Source: Actinomadura livida
GTDB lineage: Bacteria > Actinomycetota > Actinomycetes > Streptosporangiales > Streptosporangiaceae
Reading direction: 5' to 3'
DNA: 64,000 nt
NCBI RefSeq assembly: GCF_014648675.1
Contig: NZ_BMRO01000006.1
Span: 168,932-232,931 of the forward strand
Positions within the stretch are counted from its first letter, which is position 1. Every line of letters begins with the position of its first letter. Positions 1 to 8,925 of this stretch are shown one piece after another. The notes under the pieces are model-generated. The model ran no database searches. It was not told the DNA's origin and saw only the letters and a list, made by a program, of their open reading frames with translations. Position numbers and translations under genes: made by a program.

Positions 1-5
1 CTCAT
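1..5 (-). CDS. Start of next ABC-transporter gene (off window)
   Basis: Only the initiation codon is inside the window. An ATG on the minus strand (bases 5-3) overlaps the TGA of the LivM-LivG gene (bases 4-2) as ATGA. By the usual liv gene order I infer that this begins the second ATPase (LivF-type), but no coding sequence is visible to confirm it. Confidence 0.4.
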
Positions 6-1882
6 GACCCGACCTCCGTCCCGCTGGATGCCGTCTCGTCGGCGGACGGGGACCGATCCCCCGCCGCCCCGGGCGGCCCGTGCTCCCCGCCCCGGCGGCC
101 GAGGTAGCTGTCGATGACCCGCCGGTCGCGGCGGACCTCCTCCGGCGTCCCGGACGCGATGACCTCGCCCAGCTCCATGGCGAAGACGTGGTCGGCGATG
201 TCCATGACGAACGGCACGTTGTGCTCGACCAGGACCACCGTCCCGCCCGCGTCCCGGGTGCGCCGCATCAGCGTCGCGAGCTCGTGCAGGCCGTCGTCGT
301 CGAGTCCCGCCGCCGGCTCGTCGAGCAGCAGGATGTGCGGCTCGCCGGCCACCGCGCGGACGACCTCGAGGAGCCTGCGGGTGCCCAGCGGCAGCGAGTT
401 GGCGCCCTCGTGGGCACGCTGCTCCAGCCCGGCGAACGACAGCGCGGCCAGGGCCGCCTCCCGGTCCTGCCTGCGGACCCGGTAGAAGGGCGGCAGCCGC
501 AGGACGGCGCCGATCAGCCCGAGGCCGCCGTGCCGGAGCCGTCCCGTCTCGACGACCTCCAGTACCGACATGCCGGACGGGATGAGCGGTGTCTGGAAGG
601 TGCGCCCGACGCCCACCCGCGCGACCTTGCCGGCCCGCAGCCCGGTGAGTTCCCGGCCGGCGAGGGCGATGCTCCCGGTGTCGGGGCGGAGGACCCCGGA
701 CACCGCGTTCAGCAGCGTCGTCTTGCCCGCGCCGTTGGCGCCGATGACGGCGGTGATCGTCCCGGGCTCGACGGTCAGGTCGACCCCGTTCAGCGCCTTG
801 AGGCCGGCGAAGGCCTTGGTGACGCCGGTGATCTCGAGCTGCTCGCCCGGAATCGTGAGCTCGCCCTTCCCCGCCCCGGCCTCGGGGGCGTCCGCGGCCG
901 GGCGCCGCTTGAGCCGGCGCACCTCGAACCCCCGGAGCAGCCGCCGGCTGATGCCGGCCAGGCCCGCCGAGAACGCGACGCCGACGACGACCAGGAAGCC
1001 GCCGTACACCGCGGTCGAGTACTGCTCGAAGGACGCCGCCTGCAGCGGCCCCAGCACCAGGACGGCCGCCCCGACGGGCGCCCCCCACACGCTGTCCGCG
1101 CCGCCCAGCACGGTGGCGGCCAGCAACGCGATGGTCAGCGTCATCGTGAACGCCTCCGGGCTGATGAAGCCCGTCATGTACGTGTAGAGGACGCCGGCGA
1201 TCCCCGCGGGCAGGGCGCCGAGGACGTAGGCCTGCAGGCGCAGCCGGTAGACCGAGCCGCCCATGGTCTCCGCCAGGGTGGTGCTGGACGCGAGGACGCG
1301 GAGCATGGTGCCGAACCGGGACACGACCATGTTCCGGAAGACCAGCATCCAGACGAACGTGACCGCGATCGCGAGCCGGAAGAAGTCCGCGCCCAGGAGC
1401 TGGCGGCCGAAGAGCGTGGGGCCGATCACCCCGGGCAGCCCGGCGCTGCCGCCGGTCTGCTCCTCGAAGATCGACACCAGGCTGGGGATCAGCAGGATGA
1501 AGAAGAAGGAGACGAGCGCAAGCGACCAGTGGCTCAGCCGCAGGCCCGGCACCCCCGAGATGAGGCCCGCGACGGCGGCGACCGCGGCCGCCGCGAGGAA
1601 GGCGAGCAGGATGTCGGTGTGGCCGTGGTTGTAGAGCACCGCGGCGACGTACGCGCCGGACGCGAACACGGCGACCTGCCCCAGGGCGAGCTCGCCGGCG
1701 TACCCGAAGCTGAGGTTGAGCCCGCTGCAGATCAGGGTGTAGACCGCGATCAGCATGACCTGGCGCTGCCAGTAGAAGTCGAGTCCCATCGCGGGGAGCA
1801 TGAGGACGACGAGGAAGCCGAGGACCGCGAGGAGGGGCGTCCCGGTCACCAGTGATCGAAGCCTGTCCGCCGCCATGGTCAC
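2..1882 (-). CDS. Fused LivM-type permease / LivG-type ATPase
   Basis: A 626-residue fusion of an inner-membrane permease and the ATPase of a branched-chain-amino-acid-type (HAAT) ABC importer. Residues about 1-335 are a multi-pass LivM permease. Residues about 355-600 are the nucleotide-binding domain, with Walker A GANGAGKTT near residue 380, signature-like SLPLGTRR, Walker B ILLLDEPAAGL and the switch histidine in VEHN. The GTG at 1882 overlaps the LivH stop as GTGA; an ATG at 1876 is an alternative start. Together with LivH and the divergent binding lipoprotein it forms an importer. LivM-LivG fusions are common in actinobacteria. The substrate may be an amino acid, but the neighbouring acyl-CoA and CaiB/BaiF genes make an aromatic or branched carboxylic acid equally likely (inference). 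Confidence 0.9.
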   Translation of the reverse strand: MTMAADRLRSLVTGTPLLAVLGFLVVLMLPAMGLDFYWQRQVMLIAVYTLICSGLNLSFGYAGELALGQVAVFASGAYVAAVLYNHGHTDILLAFLAAAAVAAVAGLISGVPGLRLSHWSLALVSFFFILLIPSLVSIFEEQTGGSAGLPGVIGPTLFGRQLLGADFFRLAIAVTFVWMLVFRNMVVSRFGTMLRVLASSTTLAETMGGSVYRLRLQAYVLGALPAGIAGVLYTYMTGFISPEAFTMTLTIALLAATVLGGADSVWGAPVGAAVLVLGPLQAASFEQYSTAVYGGFLVVVGVAFSAGLAGISRRLLRGFEVRRLKRRPAADAPEAGAGKGELTIPGEQLEITGVTKAFAGLKALNGVDLTVEPGTITAVIGANGAGKTTLLNAVSGVLRPDTGSIALAGRELTGLRAGKVARVGVGRTFQTPLIPSGMSVLEVVETGRLRHGGLGLIGAVLRLPPFYRVRRQDREAALAALSFAGLEQRAHEGANSLPLGTRRLLEVVRAVAGEPHILLLDEPAAGLDDDGLHELATLMRRTRDAGGTVVLVEHNVPFVMDIADHVFAMELGEVIASGTPEEVRRDRRVIDSYLGRRGGEHGPPGAAGDRSPSADETASSGTEVGS

Positions 1883-2745
1883 ACCGCCCTCAGGCCGCGC
1901 TGGCCGAACAGGCCCGTGGGCCGCACGACGAGCACCGCTAGCAGGAGCGCGAACAGGAGCAGCGGCGGGTACTCGACCCCGAGATACCGGCTGCTGTAGC
2001 TCTGCACCAGCCCGATGACGAGACCGCCGACGATCGATCCTAGGAAGCTGCCGAAGCCGCCCACGGCGAGCGCCACGAAGCCGAACACCGTGAGGGTGAT
2101 CGCGATGCTGACGCTGGCGCCCGTCTTCGGCGTCATGAGCGGGCCGAGCAGCCCCGCGAGCGCCCCGGCGAGGGCGAAGGCGCCGGTGCGCAGCGCGGCG
2201 ACGTTGACGCCGCGCAGCTTGGCGGCTTGGGGGTCGGTGGTCGCGCCGCGCGCGGCCAGCCCCCAGAGGCTGCGGCGGGAGAACAGGTGCAGCCCGGCCC
2301 CGATCGCCACCGCGGCGGCGATCAGCCAGAGGTCCACCCGCGCGACCCGGCCGCCGAGCAGGGTCATCGCCTCCTGGCCTCCGAAGAACGGGATCGACTT
2401 GGGCTCCTCGCCCCAGGTCGCCATCAGGACCCCCTCGATGACGACGAACGCGCCGACCGTCGTGACGAGCAGCGCGTGCCCGTTCTCCCGCCGGAGCACC
2501 GGGCGCACCGCGACCAGTTCCTCGATCCCCGCCAGGAGGGCGCCGCCCGCCGTCCCGAGGAGCGCCGCGGTCCACCAAGGCCAGCCCTGGTCGACGATGA
2601 CGAACCACGAGAAGAACGCGCTGAGGACCACGAACGCGCCGTGGGCGAGGTTGAAGACGCCCCCGAACGTCATCGTGATGTTGTAGCCGATGGCGATGAG
2701 CGCGTAGACCGCGCCCAACGACAACCCCGCCCACACGATCGTCAT
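1879..2745 (-). CDS. livH: LivH-type ABC permease
   Basis: A 288-residue integral membrane permease of the HAAT family. The N-terminal block SLGAVYALIAIGYN and the later NLAHGAF segment are typical of LivH, and hydrophobic helices run to the C-terminus, which ends with the family-like RPTGLFG. It should pair with the LivM half of the downstream fusion to form the membrane channel. It is the first gene of the leftward operon and overlaps the next start by four bases. A purine-rich AGGGG lies just upstream of the ATG at 2745. The upstream spacer carries direct repeats and a dyad described separately. Confidence 0.9.
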   Translation of the reverse strand: MTIVWAGLSLGAVYALIAIGYNITMTFGGVFNLAHGAFVVLSAFFSWFVIVDQGWPWWTAALLGTAGGALLAGIEELVAVRPVLRRENGHALLVTTVGAFVVIEGVLMATWGEEPKSIPFFGGQEAMTLLGGRVARVDLWLIAAAVAIGAGLHLFSRRSLWGLAARGATTDPQAAKLRGVNVAALRTGAFALAGALAGLLGPLMTPKTGASVSIAITLTVFGFVALAVGGFGSFLGSIVGGLVIGLVQSYSSRYLGVEYPPLLLFALLLAVLVVRPTGLFGQRGLRAV

Positions 2746-2802
2746 CAGAGCCCCTGCCGTACGCCGGTTCCGCGGTCGCCGGACCGCGCTGGTGGCGGCA
2801 CC

Positions 2803-2837
2803 ATATGCCGCACCTCATATCTAAATCAACTAAATCA
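2803..2837. promoter_or_regulatory. Dyad plus 9-bp direct repeats before livH
   Basis: An ATATG (2803-2807) and CATAT (2816-2820) form a short dyad. Immediately beyond it CTAAATCA occurs twice (2821-2828 and 2830-2837) with a 9-bp period. This AT-rich stretch in very GC-rich DNA lies 58-92 bases upstream of the livH start, so it is a candidate promoter/operator. No regulator is assigned. Confidence 0.4.
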
Positions 2838-2990
2838 TTAAGGCAATCCTCCCGCCGGACGGGACCGGCGCCGCGGAGAGCCGGGCACTGATCTCAGGCC
2901 GCCGACCCCGGCGGGGGCACGGCCCTTGCCTGCTCATCGGGCCGCAGACCTTGACTCCGCTTCCGCGGTGTGGCTACGGTCACATCTTGA

Positions 2991-3010
2991 ATCATATAGA
3001 GGTATATGAT
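2991..3010. promoter_or_regulatory. Perfect 8+8 bp palindrome before binding-protein gene
   Basis: ATCATATA (2991-2998) and TATATGAT (3003-3010) are exact inverted repeats around a GAGG spacer, 30 bases upstream of the ATG of the substrate-binding lipoprotein. Position and symmetry suggest an operator for a dimeric regulator. It shares CATAT-type half-sites with the livH-proximal dyad, so one regulator might control both divergent units (inference). Confidence 0.5.
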
Positions 3011-3039
3011 CATTTGTATGAATCAGAAGGGGTTGGCCC

Positions 3040-4239
3040 ATGAGGTCGAACTGGACTCGACTGGCGGCGGCGGCCGCCGTCGCGATGCTCGCCGCCTCCG
3101 GGTGCGGGAACTCCGGCGAGGGCGGTGACGGCGGTACGCCATCGTCCGCGGGCCCGATGAAGATCGAGATCTTCCAGGCGCTGAGCGGCCCGGTGGCCCC
3201 CGTGGGCCAGGCCATGTCCGTCGGCAACAAGGCCGCCGTGGCGGTCGTCAACGCCAACGGCGGCGTGCTCGGCAAGGACCTCGAGGTCAGCATCACCGAC
3301 GACGCCGGCAGCCCGGACCAGCTGGCCGCGAAGCTCCAGGAACTGCTGAGCGGCGGGAAGCCCCACGCGGTCCTGCCCGGCAGCGCCGCCGAGATCCCTG
3401 CGGGCATCCCCATCCTCGCCAACGCCGGCGTGTTCGTGTCCCAGCACTTCACGGCGAACACCTTCAACGACCCGAAGAAGTACCCGCTCGTGTTCGGCAA
3501 CGCGCACACGATCCCGGACTACACCGAGAGCCTCGTGCAGAAGCTCAAGCAGGAGGGCCACGCCAGCGTCGGAGTGGTCGACTCCGACGACTCCTCGGGC
3601 CAGGCGTTCGAGGCGGTGGCGAAGCCCGCCTTCGAGGAGGCCGGCATCAAGGCCACCTTCGTGGGCGTCCCGCCGAGCGCGGTCGACGCGACGGCGCAGC
3701 TCCAGCAGGCCCTCGCCGGCAAGCCGGACGCGCTCGTCTTCGCCGGCTACTTCCCGGGCGCCGCCGCGGTTGTCTCGGCGCGGACCAAGCTCGGCGTCGA
3801 CATCCCGACGTACTCGGCCCAGACGTTCTCGGCCAACAACCTGGCCGACATCGCCGACCCGTCGGCGTTCGAGGGCATCGAGTTCCAGCAGCTGGCCGCG
3901 AACGTGAAGGGCACGCCGCAGACGGAGTCGAAGGCGTTCAAGACCTTCTACGACGCGGTGCTCAAGGAGGCGGGCGGCAAGCTGCCGTTCCCGATCAACA
4001 CCTACCTCGTGGCGTACGACGACGTGATGCTCGCCGCGTACGCCGCCGACCTCGCGGGGGGCTTCGACCCCGAGCAGATGGCCAAGGCGGTGGAGAACGC
4101 CAAGCCCGAGGACATGCCCAACTACGTCATGCCCGTCGGCTTCTCCAGCGAGAACCACTTCCCCGACGTGACGCCCGAGGACTTCGTCTTCGTGCCGTAC
4201 AGCCCGGTCAAGGACGGCATGGTCGTCCCGGCCGGCTGA
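3040..4239 (+). CDS. HAAT-family substrate-binding lipoprotein
   Basis: A 399-residue extracytoplasmic ligand-binding protein of the Peripla_BP_6 (LivJ-like) fold. A lipoprotein signal peptide ends in the lipobox ASGC near residue 22, followed by a Gly/Ser/Glu-rich tether. The mature domain starts with IEIFQALSGPVAPVGQAM, the usual opening of this family, and continues with the two-lobe pattern to the C-terminus. The ATG at 3040 has an AAGGGG Shine-Dalgarno. The gene diverges from livH and the LivM-LivG fusion and should deliver their substrate. It is followed directly by a strong hairpin. The ligand cannot be read from the sequence. Confidence 0.9.
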   Translation: MRSNWTRLAAAAAVAMLAASGCGNSGEGGDGGTPSSAGPMKIEIFQALSGPVAPVGQAMSVGNKAAVAVVNANGGVLGKDLEVSITDDAGSPDQLAAKLQELLSGGKPHAVLPGSAAEIPAGIPILANAGVFVSQHFTANTFNDPKKYPLVFGNAHTIPDYTESLVQKLKQEGHASVGVVDSDDSSGQAFEAVAKPAFEEAGIKATFVGVPPSAVDATAQLQQALAGKPDALVFAGYFPGAAAVVSARTKLGVDIPTYSAQTFSANNLADIADPSAFEGIEFQQLAANVKGTPQTESKAFKTFYDAVLKEAGGKLPFPINTYLVAYDDVMLAAYAADLAGGFDPEQMAKAVENAKPEDMPNYVMPVGFSSENHFPDVTPEDFVFVPYSPVKDGMVVPAG

Positions 4240-4256
4240 GCCGGCGGCACCCCGGC

Positions 4257-4296
4257 GAGCGGGGCATCCCTTCCAGGGGTGCCCCGCTCGTCATTT
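4257..4296 (+). terminator. Strong intrinsic terminator
   Basis: Bases 4257-4271 and 4275-4289 form a 15-bp stem with one T-G wobble and a TCC loop. The outer arms are GAGCGGGGCA and TGCCCCGCTC. A T-rich tail (TCATTTCTT) follows. It lies 17 bases after the stop of the binding-lipoprotein gene. Confidence 0.85.
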
Positions 4297-4342
4297 CTTC
4301 CAGAGGCAGGCCGGTCGGGACACGCCGGAAGCCGGGGGCCGT

Positions 4343-4795
4343 TCACCGTCGCGCCGGTCCAGGCGTCTCGGCGGTGCTCCGGCCAGCGGAAGGTGGCGGT
4401 CGTCGACCGGCTCGAACCCGATCGAGGGCGAGCCCGCGGCCGCCGCCGCCGATGGCCTCGACCGTCGCCCGCTCGCCGGCGCCCAGGTAGGTCGTGCACC
4501 CGGTGCGGCGCCGCAGCTCCACCGCCAGGGTGTAGTGGTCGGGATGCGCATGGGTCACCGCGACCGCCCCGACGTCCCCGGTCCCGGCGCCCAGCGCCGC
4601 CAGTCCCGCTTCCAGGTCCCGCCACGCCGGCTCGGCGAACCACCCGCCGTCCACCAGGCCGATCTCGTCGGCACCGACGATGGCGTAGACATTGGTCGCC
4701 GCCAGCACGTCACCCGGCATCCTAAGCGGGATCCGGTGCACCCCGGGCGCCACCTCCTCGACTCCGGTGCGCGCCCACTCATGACGGCCCATCAC
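4343..4795 (-). pseudogene. Truncated metallo-beta-lactamase-fold gene
   Basis: The first about 125 residues resemble an MBL-fold hydrolase: a strand pattern ending in IGLVDGG, then the metal-binding motif THAHPDHY (HxHxDH). After about residue 125 the protein runs into low-complexity Arg/Pro/Ala sequence and stops at 150 residues, about half the family length, so the second metal-binding half is missing. Family-like residues appear in another frame further downstream, suggesting frameshift plus truncation. The broken 3' end abuts the terminator at 4257-4296. An operator copy (4847-4866) still lies upstream of its start. Confidence 0.65.
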
Positions 4796-4846
4796 GCGAC
4801 CTCCCCCTCCGGCGATACGCCGACGACCCTGGCGTGACCCAGAACA

Positions 4847-4866
4847 TAACCGACTGTCCGGTTAGT
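4847..4866. promoter_or_regulatory. TetR-type operator copy 1
   Basis: TAACCG (4847-4852) and CGGTTA (4859-4864) are perfect inverted repeats around a 6-bp spacer. On the minus strand it reads close to the local consensus AACCRGNCAGTYGGTT shared by four other sites at 4961, 9017, 9866 and 10022. It lies between the MBL remnant and the DUF7064-like gene. Confidence 0.65.
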
Positions 4867-4960
4867 TTAGTGGACGGCGCCATCGGCATCACCTCCGCCA
4901 TGTGCCCAGCTCCCCAGCCCGCTGGCACCTTGACCCGAACGCAGGCCCTCTCCTAGGTTG

Positions 4961-4978
4961 TCAACCAGACAGTTGGCT
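4961..4978. promoter_or_regulatory. TetR-type operator copy 2
   Basis: TCAACCAGACAGTTGGCT matches the shared site (AACC-R-G...CAGT-Y-GG). It lies 14 bases upstream of the GTG at 4992, overlapping the position expected for the promoter of the rightward catabolic operon, so binding should repress it. The cognate regulator is probably the TetR protein at 9096-9725 (inference). Confidence 0.65.
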
Positions 4979-4991
4979 TAGGAGGCCCGCC

Positions 4992-6020
4992 GTGTCGATG
5001 TTCGTCGAGCAGATCGAACCGCACCACGAGTACCGGCACGTCGCCGGCGACGACCCGGCGTACAACGAGAGCACCTACTACAACTTCGCCTGTCCGGAGA
5101 GCGGTGCGGTGGGCTGGCTCCGCGTCGCCATCCAGGAGAACCGGCCTGCGGCCCAGGCGGGGGTGATGCTGTTCCTGCCCGGCGAGGCGCTCTTCGACTA
5201 CCGGCGCCTGTCCGCGGCCGCCCCCGGCGGGCTCACGGCGGGCGACCTCGCCTTCGAGATCGTCGAGCCGCTCCGGCGGCAGCGGCTGACCTTCGACGGA
5301 CGGCTCGCGTCGTTCGCCGACCCGCGCGTGCTCACCACCCCGTCGGCGGCGTTCCGCGAGGCGCCGCGCCGCACCGTGCGGATCGAACTCGACGTCCGCG
5401 GCCAGGGCCCGCCGTTCGGCACGAACGGGGACGACCCGGCCAACTACGTCGAGGAGTCGATGGCGCTCGGGCACTTCGAGCAGTTCATCGCGGTGCGGGG
5501 GACCGTCACCGTGGACGGCCGCCGCATCGAGGTCGACGGGCGCGGACTGCGCGACCATTCGTGGGGGCCGCGCGACTGGGCCGGGCCGCACTGGTACCGC
5601 TGGGCCATCGCGAACCTGGACGACGGGACGCAGGTCATGGCGCTCATCGTGGCGCGCCGCAGCGGTGAGACGACCAGGGAGGCCGCCCTCGTCAAGGACG
5701 GCGCGCTCACCGAGGCCGGCCTCCGCGACGTCCGCGTCCGCTGGACCGACGACGGCTTCGGGGAAGAGGTCGTGATCGCGCTGTCGACCCCGGACGGCCC
5801 GGTGACCCTGACCGCGACGGCCGCGACGCCCCACCGCTTCTTCCCCCTGCGCCACCACCGCCGGGACGAGGACGGAGCGGCACTGGACACCCGGATCGGC
5901 TACTCGGCGTACGAGTTCAGGACCGACGACGGGCGGACCGGGCTCGGCGTCGTCGAGATCCTCGACCAGCTTGTCGACGGCCTCCCGCTCGGCATGCGGC
6001 AGACCGCCGAGCCCTCATGA
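4992..6020 (+). CDS. DUF7064/AttH-like lipocalin-type protein
   Basis: A 342-residue protein with no signal peptide. The centre contains RDHSWGPRDW followed by WYRWAIANLDDGT, a hallmark of the DUF7064/DUF7065 group, which is distantly related to AttH/CrtC lipocalin-like proteins. In actinobacteria this group typically sits beside phosphotransferase-family, CaiB/BaiF and acyl-CoA genes for steroid or xenobiotic breakdown; its biochemical activity is not established. The GTG at 4992 was chosen because AGGAGG ends six bases before it; an ATG at 4998 is also possible. The stop overlaps the next start as ATGA, so the first two genes are translationally coupled. Operator copy 2 lies directly in front. 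Confidence 0.75.
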   Translation: MSMFVEQIEPHHEYRHVAGDDPAYNESTYYNFACPESGAVGWLRVAIQENRPAAQAGVMLFLPGEALFDYRRLSAAAPGGLTAGDLAFEIVEPLRRQRLTFDGRLASFADPRVLTTPSAAFREAPRRTVRIELDVRGQGPPFGTNGDDPANYVEESMALGHFEQFIAVRGTVTVDGRRIEVDGRGLRDHSWGPRDWAGPHWYRWAIANLDDGTQVMALIVARRSGETTREAALVKDGALTEAGLRDVRVRWTDDGFGEEVVIALSTPDGPVTLTATAATPHRFFPLRHHRRDEDGAALDTRIGYSAYEFRTDDGRTGLGVVEILDQLVDGLPLGMRQTAEPS

Positions 6021-7072
6021 CGGCGACCACTCCCCCGCTGTCCGACCACGTCCCCCAGGACGTCGCGGACTGGCTCCGCGACGGCCTGCCCGAGGCGGAG
6101 CCTCCGATCGCCTTCGACAGGATCGCCGGCGGCTACAGCATGCTCACCTACCGCATGACCGACCGGGCCGGGCACGCGTGGGCACTCCGCCACGCCCCCG
6201 CCGGTCACTCCGGCGGCCGCGCCCACGACGCCGCGCGCGAGGCACGTGCCATGGCGGCGCTCTGGGACACCGCCGTGCCGGTGCCCCGCGTCCGGATGAC
6301 CGGCGGCGCGGCGGACCCCCTAGGCGTGCCGTGCCACGTCACCGACTTCGTCGAGGGCTTCGTGCTCGACCGCGCCGAGCAGGCGCGGCGGGTGCTCACC
6401 CCCGGCGGCCTGCGGCGCGCGTCCATCGAGATCGTCTCGGTGCTCGCCGAGCTCCACGCGGTGGATCCGGACGCGGTCGGGCTCGGGGACCTCGGCCCGC
6501 GCGCCGACTACAACGGCAGGCAGCTGCGCCGCTTCCGCGCCGTCCTCGCCGATCTGGAGGCACTGGACTCCCCGCTCGACGGCGGCCGCACCGCACGCCT
6601 CGCCCGGCTGGGAGCCGAGCTCGCGGACCGGCTGCCGCGGGACGCGCGCGGCCGGATCGTGCACGGCGACTACCGGCTGGGCAACGCGATCACCGGCGCG
6701 GACGGCTCCGTCCGCGCGGTCCTGGACTGGGAGCTGGTCACGCTCGGGGAGCCGCTGGCGGACCTCGGGATGCTCCTGAACTACTGGAACCCGCCGCCCG
6801 GTGCGATGCTCGGCGCGACGGTCCCGACCGCGGCGCCCGGTTCCGTCACCGAGGCGGAGGCGATCGCGGTCTACGCCCGGATGTCCGGGGCCGACCTCGG
6901 CCGCCTGAGCCTCTACCGCTCGCTGGCGGCCTGGCGGCTGGCGTGCCTGTGCCTGCGCACGGCGATGAGGTTCGATTCCGGCGCGATGGACGGCGGGGAG
7001 GATCCGCGCCGGTTCGCCTCGACCACCGACCAGTGGACCGACCTGGCGCGGGCGCACCTCGACCAGGACTGA
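6017..7072 (+). CDS. APH-family phosphotransferase (ACAD10/11-like)
   Basis: A 351-residue aminoglycoside-phosphotransferase-fold kinase. Catalytic elements are visible: VHGDYRLGN (catalytic Asp with the Asn) and VLDWEL (metal-binding Asp), followed by the family-typical ADLGMLLNYW. Members fused to or located beside acyl-CoA genes resemble the kinase domain of ACAD10/11, which phosphorylates hydroxyacyl-CoAs. That role fits here, next to a CoA racemase and a thioesterase, better than antibiotic resistance. The ATG overlaps the preceding stop by four bases. The next gene follows after 69 bases on the same strand. Confidence 0.85.
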   Translation: MTATTPPLSDHVPQDVADWLRDGLPEAEPPIAFDRIAGGYSMLTYRMTDRAGHAWALRHAPAGHSGGRAHDAAREARAMAALWDTAVPVPRVRMTGGAADPLGVPCHVTDFVEGFVLDRAEQARRVLTPGGLRRASIEIVSVLAELHAVDPDAVGLGDLGPRADYNGRQLRRFRAVLADLEALDSPLDGGRTARLARLGAELADRLPRDARGRIVHGDYRLGNAITGADGSVRAVLDWELVTLGEPLADLGMLLNYWNPPPGAMLGATVPTAAPGSVTEAEAIAVYARMSGADLGRLSLYRSLAAWRLACLCLRTAMRFDSGAMDGGEDPRRFASTTDQWTDLARAHLDQD

Positions 7073-7141
7073 CCGCTCCGCCCTTCGGGTCGGCGCCGGC
7101 GTCGCTTTCCACCGACTCATCCGAACAACCGGGAGGCCAGA

Positions 7142-8236
7142 GTGCACCGAGAAGGACCCCTCAGCGGACTCAAGGTCGTGGAGCTCGCCGGCATCGGTCC
7201 CGGGCCGCACGCCGCGATGATCCTGGCCGATCTGGGAGCCGACGTCGTCCGGGTGGACCGGCCGTCGGGCGGCCTCCAGATCGGAGCGGCGGACCGGGAT
7301 CCGACACTGCGCGGCCGCAGGCGCGTCGCGGCCGACCTCAAGGACCCCGCCGACCGGGAGAACGTGCTGCGGCTGGCCGAGTGGGCCGACGTCCTCCTCG
7401 AGGGCTATCGCCCCGGAGTGACCGAACGCCTCGGGGTCGGCCCGGAGCAGTGCCACGCCCGCAACCCCCGGCTGGTGTACGCGCGGATGACGGGGTGGGG
7501 CCAGGACGGTCCGCTGGCCCAGCGCGCCGGCCACGACATCAACTACATCTCGCTGACCGGTGTGCTGCACGCCATCGGGCGCGCCGGGGAGCGTCCCGTG
7601 CCCCCGCTCAACCTCGTCGGGGACTTCGGCGGGGGTTCCATGCTCCTGGTGATCGGCGTCCTGGCCGCGGCGTGGGAGGCCCAGCGGTCCGGGCAGGGCC
7701 AGGTGGTCGACGCGGCGATGGTGGACGGGTCCGCACTGCTCTCGCAGATGGTCTGGAACCTCCTCGCCCAGGACGCCTGGACCGACGAGCGCGAAGCCAA
7801 CCTGCTCGACGGGGCCGCCCCGTTCTACGACACCTACACCTGCGCGGACGGCCGTCATGTCGCGGTCGGGGCGATCGAACCGCAGTTCTACGCCGCGCTC
7901 CTGGAGGGGCTCGGCCTCGCGGACGCGGAGCTGCCGGCGCAGAACGACCGGGAGCGCTGGCCGGAGCTCAAGGCCGTCCTCGCCGCGGTGTTCGCGACCC
8001 GGACGCGGGACGACTGGGCGAAGACCTTCGCCGACACCGACGCGTGCGTCACACCGGTCCTCTCCTTCGCCGAGGCACCCGGCCACCCGCACGTCGCCGC
8101 GCGCGCCACGACCGTCACCCGCGATGGGCTCACCCAGGCCGCTCCCGCGCCCCGCTTCTCCCGCACACCGGCCCGGCTCCCCGAGCCCCCGTCGGTCCCG
8201 GTCCCCGTCGAAGAGGTGCTGACCGACCAGTCCTAG
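7142..8236 (+). CDS. CaiB/BaiF protein, alpha-methylacyl-CoA racemase type
   Basis: A 364-residue class III CoA-transferase-fold enzyme. The N-terminal [20 protein letters not shown] and the segment [20 protein letters not shown] mark the alpha-methylacyl-CoA racemase branch. The His/Asp pair expected for proton exchange at C2 lies around GHD. It probably epimerises 2-methyl-branched acyl-CoAs so that beta-oxidation can proceed. The GTG start has GGAGG five bases upstream. It is the last gene of the rightward operon that starts at 4992 and converges with the PaaI thioesterase gene. Confidence 0.88.
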   Translation: MHREGPLSGLKVVELAGIGPGPHAAMILADLGADVVRVDRPSGGLQIGAADRDPTLRGRRRVAADLKDPADRENVLRLAEWADVLLEGYRPGVTERLGVGPEQCHARNPRLVYARMTGWGQDGPLAQRAGHDINYISLTGVLHAIGRAGERPVPPLNLVGDFGGGSMLLVIGVLAAAWEAQRSGQGQVVDAAMVDGSALLSQMVWNLLAQDAWTDEREANLLDGAAPFYDTYTCADGRHVAVGAIEPQFYAALLEGLGLADAELPAQNDRERWPELKAVLAAVFATRTRDDWAKTFADTDACVTPVLSFAEAPGHPHVAARATTVTRDGLTQAAPAPRFSRTPARLPEPPSVPVPVEEVLTDQS

Positions 8237-8286
8237 GGCCGGGCCAGGCCCCCTTCAGGGCATCGGCCGTGCGCCCGGGGCATCGC

Positions 8287-8925
8287 TCACTGCTGTCCCG
8301 GGCGCATCTCCACGAACAGTGCGGTGGCCTCCGCGCACAGGCGCGGGCCGTCGTGCAGCATGCCTTGCAGGTACCGCTTGCGTCCCTCCTGCCCGCTCAT
8401 CCGCACCCGGACCGCCAGCCGGCGCCGCAGCGGCGTGATGCCGCGGAAGTCGACGTGCAGGTACGCGGTGCGCGATCTCGGCCTTCCGCCCAGGTCCGCG
8501 ACCCGGCCGAGCGCGTCGTCGAACATCAGGGAGACCGCGCCGCCGTGGACCGCGCCGTGGCTGCCCGCGTGGAAGGGCCCGAACCACGTGGTGGCGGTGA
8601 TCTCGTCGTCCGCGTGGCGGGTGATCCACAGCGGCGGGCTGAGGGTCTGCCCGCGTCCGGGCAGCTCCAGCAGGCGGCCGAAGATCTGGTCCGCCGCGGC
8701 GCCCCGGTGCCGTTCCAGCAGCTCCCGGGCCCGTGCGAGCAGCACGCTCGCCTCCCGCACGGCGTCCGCCGGGGGGACGGCGCCGGCGGCGGCGTCCTGG
8801 AGCGCGCGCAGCTCCTCGACCATCGCGGGCCAGCCGTCCGCGGCCCGACCGGCCGCCTCCCTGCTCCACGCGGCCCAGTCCGGGCTCAGCGCAGCCGACG
8901 GATCTCCTCGTGATCGCGCAGCCAC
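8287..8925 (-). CDS. PaaI-type hot-dog thioesterase
   Basis: A 212-residue protein. The C-terminal 130 residues are a PaaI/4HBT hot-dog domain with the motif GAVHGGAVSLMFDDALG. The N-terminal 75 residues are helical and Ala/Arg-rich, as in the longer actinobacterial members. It should hydrolyse acyl- or aryl-CoA thioesters. The GTG at 8925 is the first in-frame start, and it lies inside a short out-of-frame ORF (8886-8963). Operator copy 3 is about 90 bases upstream, tying the gene to the same local regulon as the racemase operon. Confidence 0.8.
   Translation of the reverse strand: MAARSRGDPSAALSPDWAAWSREAAGRAADGWPAMVEELRALQDAAAGAVPPADAVREASVLLARARELLERHRGAAADQIFGRLLELPGRGQTLSPPLWITRHADDEITATTWFGPFHAGSHGAVHGGAVSLMFDDALGRVADLGGRPRSRTAYLHVDFRGITPLRRRLAVRVRMSGQEGRKRYLQGMLHDGPRLCAEATALFVEMRPGQQ

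Noticed and set aside
80..1855. 591-codon plus-strand frame opposite the LivM-LivG gene
   Set aside because: Asp/Arg/Pro/Gly-rich, no motif, and fully antisense to a clear transporter; a high-GC shadow frame.
5971..8913. 980-codon plus-strand frame through the kinase and racemase genes
   Set aside because: It overlaps two motif-bearing genes in another frame and is Arg/Pro-rich.
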